Notes under the pieces: generated by a model
What the model was told of the DNA's origin: nothing
Seen by the model: only the letters and a program-made list of their open reading frames with translations
Databases searched by the model: none
Made by a program: the position numbers and the translations under genes
Shown: in pieces, positions 10,514 through 19,096 of the stretch
Position numbering within the stretch: the stretch's first letter is position 1
How the letters are laid out: each line of letters begins with the position of its first letter
Source: Gammaproteobacteria bacterium
GTDB lineage: Bacteria; Pseudomonadota; Gammaproteobacteria; HK1
DNA length: 64,000 bases
Assembly (NCBI GenBank): GCA_021773645.1
Contig: JAJFJU010000012.1
Span: forward strand, 372,001-436,000
Direction: 5' to 3'

Positions 10514-11607
10514 CCCCGCGTTTCAAAATCGATACGTGGATCAATCACCATGTACATCAGGTCGCCGGCGAGGTTGAGGAGCAGGCCCAGCAGGGTGAAG
10601 AAGTACAGGGTGCCGAACATTACCGGGTAGTCGCGGTTGACCGCGGCCTCGAAGCCCAGCAGACCGAGGCCGTCGAGGGAGAAGATCACCTCGATGAGCA
10701 GGGCGCCGGTGAACAGGATGCCGATAAAGGCACTGGGAAAGCCGGCGACGACGATGAGCATGGCGTTGCGGAAGACGTGGCCGTAGAGCACCTGGCCCTC
10801 ATCAGCGCCCTTGGCGCGGGCGGTGACCACGTATTGTTTGTTGATCTCCTCTAAAAAGGAGTTTTTGGTGAGCATGGTGAGCCCGGCAAAGCCGCTGATC
10901 ACCAGCGCCAGTACCGGCAGGGTGATATGCCAGAAATAATCCAATATTTGGTTGCCAAGACTCAACTCATCCCAGTTTTCCGATATCAACCCACGTAGGG
11001 GAAACCAGTCCAGGTAACTACCGCCGGCAAACAGCACGATGAGCAGTACCGCGAATAGAAAGCCCGGAATCGCGTAGCCGACGATAATCAGGCCGCTGCT
11101 CCAGACATCAAAGCTGGAGCCGTCCCGCACCGCCTTGGCGATGCCCAGCGGGATGGAGATGAGGTAAACCAGCAGGGTGGTCCAGAGCCCGAGGCTGATG
11201 GACACCGGCATTTTTTCCAATACCAGGTCTACCACTGAGCGGTCGCGATAAAAACTGTCACCGAATTCGAATCTCAGATAATTCCCCATCATCTGCAGAA
11301 AGCGTTCATGGGCCGGTTTGTCGAAGCCGTAGAGTTTCTCGATCTCGGCGATCAGCTCGGGGTCGACCCCCTGGGAGCCGCGATAACGGCTGCTGGATTC
11401 GGTGGTGATCGTCGTTTTACGCCCGGCATCGCCCTGGCCACTGCCACCAAGGCGTGCCGTGGCGGCAACATCGTGTCCCCGCAGGCTGGCGATGAGCCTT
11501 TCCACTGGGCCCCCAGGGGCGGCCTGAACGATGGCAAAGTTCAGTACCATGATGCCCAGCAGGGTGGGAATCATTAGCAGCAGGCGGCGAAGGATGTAGG
11601 CGCTCAT
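10510..11607 (-). CDS. yejB: Peptide ABC transporter inner-membrane permease YejB
   Basis: The 365-residue permease starts [20 protein letters not shown], the characteristic N-terminus of DppB/YejB permeases. The EAA-type loop lies near residues 255-275 ([20 protein letters not shown]). It partners YejE in the YejABEF oligopeptide importer. Its ATG overlaps the yejA stop (ATGA at 11604-11607). Downstream, the expected yejE does not follow: the convergent RND pump gene meets it with a 4-nt stop-stop overlap. Transcription from the yejA promoter would therefore run antisense into the efflux operon unless it is terminated there. Confidence 0.92.
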   Translation of the reverse strand: MSAYILRRLLLMIPTLLGIMVLNFAIVQAAPGGPVERLIASLRGHDVAATARLGGSGQGDAGRKTTITTESSSRYRGSQGVDPELIAEIEKLYGFDKPAHERFLQMMGNYLRFEFGDSFYRDRSVVDLVLEKMPVSISLGLWTTLLVYLISIPLGIAKAVRDGSSFDVWSSGLIIVGYAIPGFLFAVLLIVLFAGGSYLDWFPLRGLISENWDELSLGNQILDYFWHITLPVLALVISGFAGLTMLTKNSFLEEINKQYVVTARAKGADEGQVLYGHVFRNAMLIVVAGFPSAFIGILFTGALLIEVIFSLDGLGLLGFEAAVNRDYPVMFGTLYFFTLLGLLLNLAGDLMYMVIDPRIDFETRG

Positions 11608-13430
11608 TTAGCGGTGGGTTTTCCCAGTGTAGAGGCCTTGGTGCTATCCAGCCACCAAGTATCGAGGCCGAGGGCGTATTTGGGGATTACTTTGGGGCGG
11701 CCGAATATGTCCCAGTAGGCGACACGGAAGCTGCGGATATGCCAGTGGGGGATGACGTAGTGGCCCCATAGCAGCACCCGATCCAGGGCGCGGCTGCGCT
11801 GGATCAGGGTTTTACGATCCGGTGAGGTGACCAGTTGCGCAATGAGTTCGTCCACCACCGGGTCCTGGACGCCTGCTAGGTTACGGCTGCCGCGGATGTC
11901 CGCTGCCTTGGTGGACCAGAAGTCCTGTTGCTCGTTACCTGGTGACAGGGACTGCCCCCACACGTAGACGCTCATATCAAAATCGAAGGCTTCCAGGCGT
12001 TTTTCGTATTGGGCGCTATCCACTGTGCGTACCCGCATTTCGATTCCCAGGCGGGCGAGGTTGAGTTTAAAGGGCAGTGCGATGCGTTCGAAGGCGGGGC
12101 TGACCAGCAGCATCTCAAAGGCAAAGGGCTGCCCGGTTTTTGCGTGCACCAGATGCTGGTCGCGCACCACCCACCCGGCCTTACGTAGTAGCCGTGCTGC
12201 GATGCGTAAATTATGGCGTTTGCCACCCTTGCCTGTACTACTGGGTGCCGTATAGGCGCGGCTGAAGAGTTCATCCGGGACCTTGCCCCGATAGGCTTCC
12301 AAAATTCGCAATTCTTCGCCCTCGGGGAGCTCGCTAGCCGCCAGCTCGGAGTTGGAGAAATAGCTGTTGGTGCGAGTATAGGCACCATAAAAAAGATTGC
12401 GATTGGTCCACTCGAAATCAAAGGCATAGGCCAGGGCTTCACGTACCCGGGGGTCGCTAAACAGTGCTCGCCGAGTGTTGTAGACGAAGCCCTGCATGCC
12501 AGTGGGGCGCTGGTGAAAGATTTCCTCTTGGCGCATTTTTCCCGACGCCAGGGCGGGGCCGGCATAGCCGGTGGCCCAGAGCTTGGAGGTGTTTTCCAGG
12601 CGCAGGCTATATTCGCCGGCCTTGAAGGCCTCCAGCGCTACCGTGGTATCGCGATAATAATCGTGGCGAATGGTGTCGAAGTTGTGTCGCCCTACGTTGA
12701 CCGGAAGCTTTGCCCCCCAATAGTCGGCTACCCGTCGATAACGTATGAAACGCCCGGACTCCACCGTGTCAATCCGGTAGGGACCACTGCCCACCGGGGC
12801 TTCGAGGGTGGTCTTGCCAAAATCATGATTGCGCCAGTATTTTTCTGACAGCACCGGCAACTGGCCAATGGTTAGCGGTAATTCACGGTTATTGCGTACC
12901 CGAAAATAAAATTTCACCTTGTGCGGGGTGAGAGCCTCGGCTTTTTCTACCGGGGCGTAGTAGGAGCGATCAAAGGGGTGCCCGCGTTCCTTCAGCGCCT
13001 TGAAGCTGAAGATGACATCAGCCGCAGTGATGGGACTGCCATCGTGAAAGCGGGCCTCTGGACGGAGATTGAAAATAACCCAGGAGTGGTCTGGCGCTAC
13101 CTCGATACTTTCGGCAATGAGGCCGTACTCGGAGAAGGCCTCATCGTTCGTGTTATAGGTAAGAGTGTCATGCAGACCGGAGATGCCAGCTGGGGCGATG
13201 CCCTTGAGTATGAAGGGATTGAGGCTATCAAAGGTGCCGATCTCGGCGAGGCGCAACTCCCCACCTTTTGGGGCATTGGGATTGACGTATTCCAGCTGGC
13301 TGAAGCCGGTGGGGTACTTTAATTCACCATGCAGGGACAATCCGTGGGTGCTTGCTGGCCCCGCTGTTGCCCCTTGTAGAAAGGCTAGCAGCCAGATCAA
13401 ATTCAGCCAATTTTTCAGCGTACGAGCCAT
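11604..13430 (-). CDS. yejA: Periplasmic oligopeptide-binding protein YejA
   Basis: This is a family 5 extracellular solute-binding protein of 608 residues, the ligand receptor of the YejABEF importer. The mature part begins [21 protein letters not shown] and contains the family motif [19 protein letters not shown] Sec signal peptide (positively charged MARTLKNW, hydrophobic core, cleavage near TAGPAST) supports a start at 13430 rather than the open frame start at 13523. It is the first gene of the yejA-yejB half-operon. The divergent pnt operon lies 305 bp away. Confidence 0.9.
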   Translation of the reverse strand: MARTLKNWLNLIWLLAFLQGATAGPASTHGLSLHGELKYPTGFSQLEYVNPNAPKGGELRLAEIGTFDSLNPFILKGIAPAGISGLHDTLTYNTNDEAFSEYGLIAESIEVAPDHSWVIFNLRPEARFHDGSPITAADVIFSFKALKERGHPFDRSYYAPVEKAEALTPHKVKFYFRVRNNRELPLTIGQLPVLSEKYWRNHDFGKTTLEAPVGSGPYRIDTVESGRFIRYRRVADYWGAKLPVNVGRHNFDTIRHDYYRDTTVALEAFKAGEYSLRLENTSKLWATGYAGPALASGKMRQEEIFHQRPTGMQGFVYNTRRALFSDPRVREALAYAFDFEWTNRNLFYGAYTRTNSYFSNSELAASELPEGEELRILEAYRGKVPDELFSRAYTAPSSTGKGGKRHNLRIAARLLRKAGWVVRDQHLVHAKTGQPFAFEMLLVSPAFERIALPFKLNLARLGIEMRVRTVDSAQYEKRLEAFDFDMSVYVWGQSLSPGNEQQDFWSTKAADIRGSRNLAGVQDPVVDELIAQLVTSPDRKTLIQRSRALDRVLLWGHYVIPHWHIRSFRVAYWDIFGRPKVIPKYALGLDTWWLDSTKASTLGKPTAK

Positions 13431-13534
13431 CCTATTTGTCCATCTGCTTTCGGATTGTTCGGGGCATTCTAGCAGGAGTAGGAAATCACTCCGCCATGAT
13501 GCGGTAATGAGTGTAGATCGCATCTATCTTCAAG

Positions 13535-13563
13535 TTGAAAATGGCTATGGGCACCTTTATAGT
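13535..13563 (+). promoter_or_regulatory. Predicted sigma-70 promoter of the pnt operon with long leader
   Basis: A -35 TTGAAA (13535-13540) and -10 TATAGT (13558-13563) are spaced by 17 bp, facing pntAA. The predicted transcript start near 13570 leaves a leader of about 165 nt before the GTG at 13736. This sits in the 305-bp yejA-pntAA gap (13431-13735), in which I see no gene or recognised riboswitch. The leader contains several purine-rich tracts (for example near 13608-13625 and 13645-13655) but no hairpin I could call with confidence. Confidence 0.5.
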
Positions 13564-13735
13564 GGCCCGAGTTCCAAGCCCCTTAAGGAAACAATAAACG
13601 GGGTCTACGCAGGGAGCCGGAGGATTGGCACCCAACCGTCCATTCAGGAGGATTGCAGGGTCGTTTCGGCCGTTCTGTAGCGGCGTATCGGAACTCCCCT
13701 GGCAGCACCTTCTTGACCAGGCAGGCAATTACTTC

Positions 13736-14869
13736 GTGAAAGTCGGGATTCCAAAGGAAACTGTGTCGGGAGAGGGGCGCGTTGCCACTACCCCGGATAT
13801 CGTCAAACGGCTGTGTGCCAAGGGTTTTGAGGTCTGCGTTGAGCGCGGTGCTGGTCGCAAGGCGGCCTATGCCAATGCCGCCTACACCGAGGCTGGTGCA
13901 ACCATGGTGGATGCCGCCACGGCTCTGGCCGCGGATATCGTGCTGATGGTGCGGGCACCAGATGCAAAACAGGTGGCCGCTCTCTCTGAGGGTTCGGTAT
14001 TGCTAGCCCTGCTGGATCCTTGGGGTGATGGCAAGATCTTCAAGGCGCTGGCGAAACAGGGTGTTAGTGCCTTCGCACTGGAACTCATTCCACGCATTTC
14101 CCGCGCCCAGTCCATGGATGCGCTGTCATCCCAATCGAATATCGCTGGTTACCGTGCGGTGATCGAGGCCTCGGCCCGCTACGGCCGCTTCTTCCCCATG
14201 ATGATGACCTCTGCCGGTGCCGCGCGCCCCGCCAAGGTGATCGTGCTTGGTGCTGGCGTTGCTGGCCTACAGGCTATCGCGACCGCCCGCCGGTTGGGTG
14301 CTGAAGTAGAGAGTTTTGATGTGCGGCCCGAGGTGAAGGAACAGATTGAATCTCTGGGCGCGAAATTCATTGAGCTGGATATCGGTGAAACCGCCTCCGG
14401 TGAGGGCGGTTACGCCAAGGAACTTAGCGAGGATGCCAAGGAACGCCAGCAGCAGGCACTGACTGAGTATTTGGGCACTGCGAACGTGGTGGTTTCCACG
14501 GCGCTGATTCCAGGCCGGCCGGCACCGGTATTGATTACCGAAGAGGCCCTGAAAGGTATGGCCGAGGGTAGCGTGGTAGTGGACATGGCCGCGGCCAATG
14601 GCGGCAATTGTCCCGCAACCCGAGCGGATCGCGTGAGCACCAAACACGGCGTAACCTTGGTGGGTTATACCAACTTCCCCTCCATGGTCGCTGGCGATGC
14701 CAGTTCTTTTTATGGCCGTAACCTTTTCAATCTGCTGAGCCTGATGGTCGAGGAAGCAGAAGGGGAGGAAGCAGGGCCGAAACTCAAGGATTTCAGTGAG
14801 GACGAGGTGACCGCCGCGAGCCTCGTGACCCATCAGGGTGAAGTTCTGTATCCACCGAAAAAGGCGTAG
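13736..14869 (+). CDS. pntAA: NAD(P) transhydrogenase subunit alpha part 1 (NAD-binding)
   Basis: The 377-residue soluble domain I of proton-translocating transhydrogenase binds NAD(H). It starts with [18 protein letters not shown], the standard N-terminus of this family. I therefore use the GTG at 13736, not the frame start at 13625, whose extra 37 residues are unrelated. A Rossmann motif [18 protein letters not shown] lies around residues 171-188. It shows homology to alanine dehydrogenase. The three-gene form (alpha split into two) is known from Rhodospirillum and many other proteobacteria. The complex couples hydride transfer from NADH to NADP+ with proton flow and supplies NADPH. Confidence 0.93.
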   Translation: MKVGIPKETVSGEGRVATTPDIVKRLCAKGFEVCVERGAGRKAAYANAAYTEAGATMVDAATALAADIVLMVRAPDAKQVAALSEGSVLLALLDPWGDGKIFKALAKQGVSAFALELIPRISRAQSMDALSSQSNIAGYRAVIEASARYGRFFPMMMTSAGAARPAKVIVLGAGVAGLQAIATARRLGAEVESFDVRPEVKEQIESLGAKFIELDIGETASGEGGYAKELSEDAKERQQQALTEYLGTANVVVSTALIPGRPAPVLITEEALKGMAEGSVVVDMAAANGGNCPATRADRVSTKHGVTLVGYTNFPSMVAGDASSFYGRNLFNLLSLMVEEAEGEEAGPKLKDFSEDEVTAASLVTHQGEVLYPPKKA

Positions 14870-14873
14870 AACG

Positions 14874-15158
14874 ATGTCAGAAACGATGGTTGCTGTTTAT
14901 GTGTTCGTGCTGGCCTGCTTTATTGGCTACTGGGTGGTCTGGGGTGTGACCCCGGCCCTGCACACACCACTCATCTCACTCACCAATGCCATCTCGGGCA
15001 TTATCGTCATCGGCGCACTGCTGGTAGCGGGTTCCGAGATGGGCGGATTCGCCGAGGGTAGCCTGGGCTTCATCGCGGTGCTGTTGGCCACCATCAACAT
15101 CGTCGGTGGCTTTATGGTCACCCAGCGCATGCTCGCCATGTTCAAGAAAAAAAGGTAG
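14874..15158 (+). CDS. pntAB: NAD(P) transhydrogenase subunit alpha part 2 (membrane)
   Basis: The 94-residue small membrane subunit has three to four hydrophobic helices, from [18 protein letters not shown] to the conserved [16 protein letters not shown] near the C-terminus. It corresponds to the membrane part of the split alpha chain and forms the proton channel with PntB. The ATG at 14874 lies 4 nt after the pntAA stop and gives [11 protein letters not shown]; the longer open frame from 14838 overlaps pntAA and is not preferred. It lies in the middle of pntAA-pntAB-pntB. Confidence 0.92.
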   Translation: MSETMVAVYVFVLACFIGYWVVWGVTPALHTPLISLTNAISGIIVIGALLVAGSEMGGFAEGSLGFIAVLLATINIVGGFMVTQRMLAMFKKKR

Positions 15159-15170
15159 GCGGATCCAAGA

Positions 15171-16565
15171 ATGAATAGCAATTTTCTAGCGCTCGTATAT
15201 CTGATCTCCGGTTGTTTCTTCATCCTTGGGCTCAAGGGCCTGACTTCGCCCGCCACTGCACGGCGTGGCAATTATCTGGCCATGGGCGGCATGGCGCTGG
15301 CGATCCTTGCAACCCTCAATAGCCCTCTCATTTCCGGCCTGGGGGTGATTATTCCTGCGGTTATCATCGGTGCCGTTATTGGTGCGGTGGTGGCAAAGCG
15401 CATTGAGATGACCGCCATGCCACAGTTGGTAGCGGCGCTGCATAGTTTTGTTGGTCTCGCTGCGGTATTGGTAGCCATCGGCACCTATCTCAATCGTGAG
15501 GCGGCGGGTGCCCTGAACGGTGTGCTTATGGGTGAGTTGGCGGCGGGAGCCGTTATTGGTGCCATCACCTTCACCGGTTCTTTGGTGGCCTTTGCCAAAC
15601 TTCAGGCCCTAGTGAGCGGTGCGCCGGTTAACTTTAATGGCCAACATTGGCTGAATCTTGGCCTTGCGGTATTCATCGTCATTCTGGCCATAGATTTTGT
15701 TGCCAATGACCACTTTGTCTCATTGGTATTTCTGACCTTGCTGGCCTTTGCCCTTGGTTTGCTGCTGATTATTCCCATTGGTGGTGCCGATATGCCGGTG
15801 GTGATCTCCATGCTCAATTCCTACTCGGGTTGGGCGGCGGCCGCGACCGGTTTTACCCTAGGCAATCACCTGCTCATTATTACCGGGGCATTGGTGGGTT
15901 CTTCCGGTGCCATCCTCTCCTTCATTATGTGCCGGGCCATGAACCGTGGCTTCATCAGCGTCATTCTGGGCGGGTTTGGTGCCAAGGAAGATGAGGAGGG
16001 CGGCGGTAGCGCTGTTCGCACCGCGGCGGAGAAGGGGGTTAATTCCGCCGGGGTGGAAGATGCTGCTTTCTGGATGGGGAGCGCGCGCAAGATCATTGTG
16101 GTGCCGGGTTATGGCATGGCGGTGGCCCAGGCCCAGCATGCCCTTAAGGAACTCACCGAGTCGCTGGAGGCTGCGGGGGCTGAGGTGAAATTTGCCATCC
16201 ATCCGGTGGCAGGGCGCATGCCTGGTCACATGAATGTATTGTTGGCCGAGGCGGACATTCCCTACGATCAGGTGGTGGAGATGGAGGAGATTAATCCTGA
16301 ATTTTCCACTGCCGATATCGCCCTAGTAGTGGGTGCCAACGATGTAACCAATCCGGCAGCCAAGGACGATAGCTCTAGTCCCATTTACGGCATGCCCATC
16401 CTTGATGTACACAAAGCCAAACAGGTATTTGTCATCAAACGTAGTCTGCGCCCGGGTTATGCCGGGGTAGAAAATACTCTCTATTACCTAGACAACTGTT
16501 CCCTAGTGTTTGGCGATGCTAAAGAGATTTGCGAGGGGTTAGGTTCAGCCGTCCGCGCCGGCTAA
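15171..16565 (+). CDS. pntB: NAD(P) transhydrogenase subunit beta
   Basis: The 464-residue subunit has about nine N-terminal membrane helices. A C-terminal NADP(H)-binding domain follows from about residue 300, with IIVVPGYGMAVAQAQHAL, HPVAGRMPGHMNVLLAEA and GANDVTNPAAKDD. These are classic PntB signatures. A clear ribosome site AGGCGG precedes the ATG by 7 nt. It completes the proton-translocating transhydrogenase. The 287-bp gap downstream is filled by intergenic repeats rather than by a further gene. Confidence 0.94.
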   Translation: MNSNFLALVYLISGCFFILGLKGLTSPATARRGNYLAMGGMALAILATLNSPLISGLGVIIPAVIIGAVIGAVVAKRIEMTAMPQLVAALHSFVGLAAVLVAIGTYLNREAAGALNGVLMGELAAGAVIGAITFTGSLVAFAKLQALVSGAPVNFNGQHWLNLGLAVFIVILAIDFVANDHFVSLVFLTLLAFALGLLLIIPIGGADMPVVISMLNSYSGWAAAATGFTLGNHLLIITGALVGSSGAILSFIMCRAMNRGFISVILGGFGAKEDEEGGGSAVRTAAEKGVNSAGVEDAAFWMGSARKIIVVPGYGMAVAQAQHALKELTESLEAAGAEVKFAIHPVAGRMPGHMNVLLAEADIPYDQVVEMEEINPEFSTADIALVVGANDVTNPAAKDDSSSPIYGMPILDVHKAKQVFVIKRSLRPGYAGVENTLYYLDNCSLVFGDAKEICEGLGSAVRAG

Positions 16566-16574
16566 GTAAAATCC

Positions 16575-16700
16575 ATGATGCGGCCCCTGGCGGCGTTGAA
16601 AATCGGCATCAAAATACTCACTTACTATATGTAAGCTCCGCTTTCTCGCCAACTTTCGCCTTGCCAGGAACCACCTCCTTAATTTTACCGATGGCTCGGT
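16575..16700. repeat. Probable degenerate intergenic repeat downstream of pntB
   Basis: This non-coding stretch holds a GC-rich opening (ATGCGGCCCCTGGCGGCG) and a small inverted repeat CTTAC-TATAT-GTAAG near 16619-16633, followed by CCGCTTTCTCGCC. Its pattern resembles widespread proteobacterial intergenic repeats, but there is no second copy of this part in the window. The call rests on general resemblance only. Confidence 0.3.
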
Positions 16701-16744
16701 GGTTTCGGCAGTTCTTGACGAGTGCCCTCTACACCGTCTTCGTT

Positions 16745-16776
16745 CCCTGGATTACCCGTTTTCACGGGTAATGACG
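16745..16776 (+). repeat. Palindromic intergenic repeat, family P1 copy 1
   Basis: CCCTGGATTACCCG is followed by TTTTCA and CGGGTAATGAC, giving a stem of ATTACCCG against CGGGTAAT. The same unit recurs inverted at 50609-50640, with a diverged copy at 50729-50771. It belongs to the widespread type of CTGGAT..CGGG-stem repeats seen between proteobacterial genes. Confidence 0.7.
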
Positions 16777-16852
16777 GCGTTTCCTCCCGCTCAAATCCTG
16801 AGCGTCTATCCTCTGTAATACCAATCTGTTTCTTTCGTGATAAGGGATTGTT

Positions 16853-17911
16853 ATGTCCACATTGCGTATTGCGGTTATTCCCGGTGACGGTATAGGCCAA
16901 GAGGTGATGCCCGAGGGTATACGGGTGCTGGATGCGGTGGGGTGCAAGTTCGCCATAGACTTCCAGTGGACTTATTTTCCGTGGGGTTGTGAACCCTATC
17001 TGCGGGATGGTCGTTTCATGCCGGTCGACGGTATAGAGCAATTACTCGATTTTGACGCCATTTATTTTGGTGCCGTGGGTGCACCCGGTGTGCCCGACCA
17101 TCTTTCCTTGTGGGGGCTTCTCATCCCCATACGCAGGCAACTACAGCAATACGTCAATCTGCGACCGGTGAAAATGTTTCCCGGGATGCCCTCACCACTG
17201 CGGGGTCGTGGGCCGGGAGACATTGATTTTTGCGTGGTCAGGGAGAATAACGAGGGCGAATATTCCACCATCGGCGGCAGTCTGTATGAAGGCACCGAGG
17301 ATGAGGTGGTGGTACAGCAGTCATTGTTTTCCCGGCGTGGTGTGGATCGCATCCTCGATTACGCCTTTCGTCTTGCCGAGCGTCGTGAAAAAAAGCATCT
17401 CACCTCGGCCACTAAATCCAATGGCATCATCCACACTATGCCCTTCTGGGACACACGTTTTGCTGAAATGGCGAAGTGCTATCCCGAGGTGTGCACCGAC
17501 AGTTATCACATCGATATACTCTGCGCTCATTTTGTGTTGCACCCGCACCGCTTTGATGTGGTGGTAGGCAGCAACCTATTTGGCGATATTCTTTCAGACC
17601 TTGGCCCTGCCATTGCAGGCACCATCGGTATTGCACCATCAGCCAATCTGAATCCGGAAGGAGACTTCCCCTCCATGTTTGAACCGGTGCATGGTTCGGC
17701 ACCGGATATTGCCGGCCGGGGCATCGCCAACCCTATAGGCCAGATTTGGTCTGGTGCAATGATGTTGCAGCATTTGGATCAGGCCGAGGCCGCCCAGGCG
17801 ATAGAGAGGGCGATTAGTAAGGCGCTGGAAGATGCATCACTACATACGCCGGATCTTGGGGGCAAGGCCGATACCGAGACCTTGGGCAAGGCAATAGCTG
17901 GGCTGCTATGA
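16853..17911 (+). CDS. Tartrate/D-malate dehydrogenase-type NAD-dependent beta-hydroxyacid dehydrogenase
   Basis: The 352-residue protein belongs to the isocitrate/isopropylmalate dehydrogenase family. Visible family features are the N-terminal RIAVIPGDGIGQEVMPEG, the RENNEGEYSTIGG substrate loop, the catalytic Lys in TSATKSNGI and the NAD-site MFEPVHGSAPDIAGRGIANP. Absence of LeuB-specific context and the overall pattern favour the tartrate dehydrogenase/decarboxylating D-malate dehydrogenase branch (TtuC/DmlA), although substrate choice cannot be fixed by reading. A ribosome site AAGGG lies 6 nt before the ATG. It stands alone between repeats and the signalling island. The 195-bp downstream gap shows nothing recognisable. 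Confidence 0.82.
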   Translation: MSTLRIAVIPGDGIGQEVMPEGIRVLDAVGCKFAIDFQWTYFPWGCEPYLRDGRFMPVDGIEQLLDFDAIYFGAVGAPGVPDHLSLWGLLIPIRRQLQQYVNLRPVKMFPGMPSPLRGRGPGDIDFCVVRENNEGEYSTIGGSLYEGTEDEVVVQQSLFSRRGVDRILDYAFRLAERREKKHLTSATKSNGIIHTMPFWDTRFAEMAKCYPEVCTDSYHIDILCAHFVLHPHRFDVVVGSNLFGDILSDLGPAIAGTIGIAPSANLNPEGDFPSMFEPVHGSAPDIAGRGIANPIGQIWSGAMMLQHLDQAEAAQAIERAISKALEDASLHTPDLGGKADTETLGKAIAGLL

Positions 17912-18106
17912 GATTTTGTATGGGCAGTTTAAATTACAATCTGGTTTAGCCCTTGCACGGATGATATAGGGCATAAATCATGGCTTATCCGATTCTTGTC
18001 CCTACAGCCTCGCCAGAGCACTAAATTGCTTGAGGACAGACATACAGTATCTGCCAAAGTTGCCGATACTTATGATTGTTGGATGATGTGATATCCGGAG
18101 GGCACG

Positions 18107-19096
18107 ATGGGAGCTAAGACGGTGAGTCATACAAAGGGGTGTCACCGCTCGCTGATGGGCGTTGTTTTTCTGGCGGCAGCCATGCTGTTGTCAGCCTGTA
18201 GCCCCACCCCGGAACCCCCGCTACGTATAGGCACCAATGTCTGGCCCGGTAACGAGCCACTTTATTTGGCCCGGGAACTGGGTTATTACGCGGATTCTTC
18301 GGTGAATTTGGTGGAGCTAAGCTCCGCATCAGAGGTTATTCATGCCCTGCGCAGTGGCAGGCTAGAGGGGGCGACGCTTACCTTGGACGAGGCGCTGACT
18401 CTGCTAGATGAGGATATCGAGCTGAGGGTTATTCTGGTGCTGGATTTTTCCCACGGTGGCGATGTGCTGCTAGCCAGGCCAGGGTTTGCTGCCTTGGCTA
18501 ATCTTCGTGACAAGCGTATCGGGGTTGAACAGACGGCGGTGGGTGCCTTGTTGCTGGACGGTGCACTGGATGCGGCGGGGTTATCGGTCTCCGATATCGA
18601 CATGGTTTACTGCGCGGTAGATGAGCATCTGGATTGTTACTGGTCGGTGGATGCGCTGGTTACCTTTGAGCCGATCAAGACCAAGCTGCTGAACCAGGGG
18701 GCCTGGCAGTTATTCGACAGCAGCCGTATACCAGGGCGGATTGTAGATGTACTGGTGGTGCGTGCCGAAAGCATCAATACCCATCCACAGACACTGAAGC
18801 ATCTGCTTGCTGGATATTTCAAGGCACGCGAATATCTCACGGATATGCCCGATGATGCGGCACGACGTATGGCACTGCGCATGGCCTTGTCTGCCCCTGA
18901 AGTGCTCGCTTCATTTAAAGGCTTACGCTTGCCGGAACTGGAAGAAAACCGTGCTTTATTAAGCGGTAATCCCTCACAACTAAAAACCACTGCAGTTGGG
19001 CTGGCCGAGTTTATGCTGGAGCGAAAGTTGCTCAGAAATCGCTTTACCATCAATGGACTGACAGATAGCCAATTTCTCCCGGACAACACGCCATGA
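18107..19096 (+). CDS. Solute-binding lipoprotein (NMT1/SsuA-like), kinase-linked
   Basis: The 329-residue protein has a lipoprotein signal peptide ending LLSAC. A domain resembling the nitrate/sulfonate/taurine and NMT1/THI5 binding proteins follows: LRIGTNVWPGNEPLYLARELGYY, then DEALTLLDE and the second-lobe segment KRIGVEQTAVGALLLDGAL. These proteins normally serve ABC importers, but no permease or ATPase is adjacent. Instead its stop overlaps the start of the hybrid kinase (19093-19096). The likely role is a periplasmic ligand receptor that signals through the kinase's periplasmic region. The ligand is unknown. A strong ribosome site (GGAGG) precedes the ATG. Confidence 0.82.
   Translation: MGAKTVSHTKGCHRSLMGVVFLAAAMLLSACSPTPEPPLRIGTNVWPGNEPLYLARELGYYADSSVNLVELSSASEVIHALRSGRLEGATLTLDEALTLLDEDIELRVILVLDFSHGGDVLLARPGFAALANLRDKRIGVEQTAVGALLLDGALDAAGLSVSDIDMVYCAVDEHLDCYWSVDALVTFEPIKTKLLNQGAWQLFDSSRIPGRIVDVLVVRAESINTHPQTLKHLLAGYFKAREYLTDMPDDAARRMALRMALSAPEVLASFKGLRLPELEENRALLSGNPSQLKTTAVGLAEFMLERKLLRNRFTINGLTDSQFLPDNTP

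Noticed and set aside
13625-13735. N-terminal extension of PntAA from 13625
   Set aside because: The extra 37 residues have no family resemblance, while VKVGIPKET at 13736 matches the standard start.
18107-19096. An ABC importer for nitrate, taurine or sulfonate
   Set aside because: Only the binding-protein-like lipoprotein is present; no permease or ATPase is adjacent, and it overlaps a kinase gene instead.
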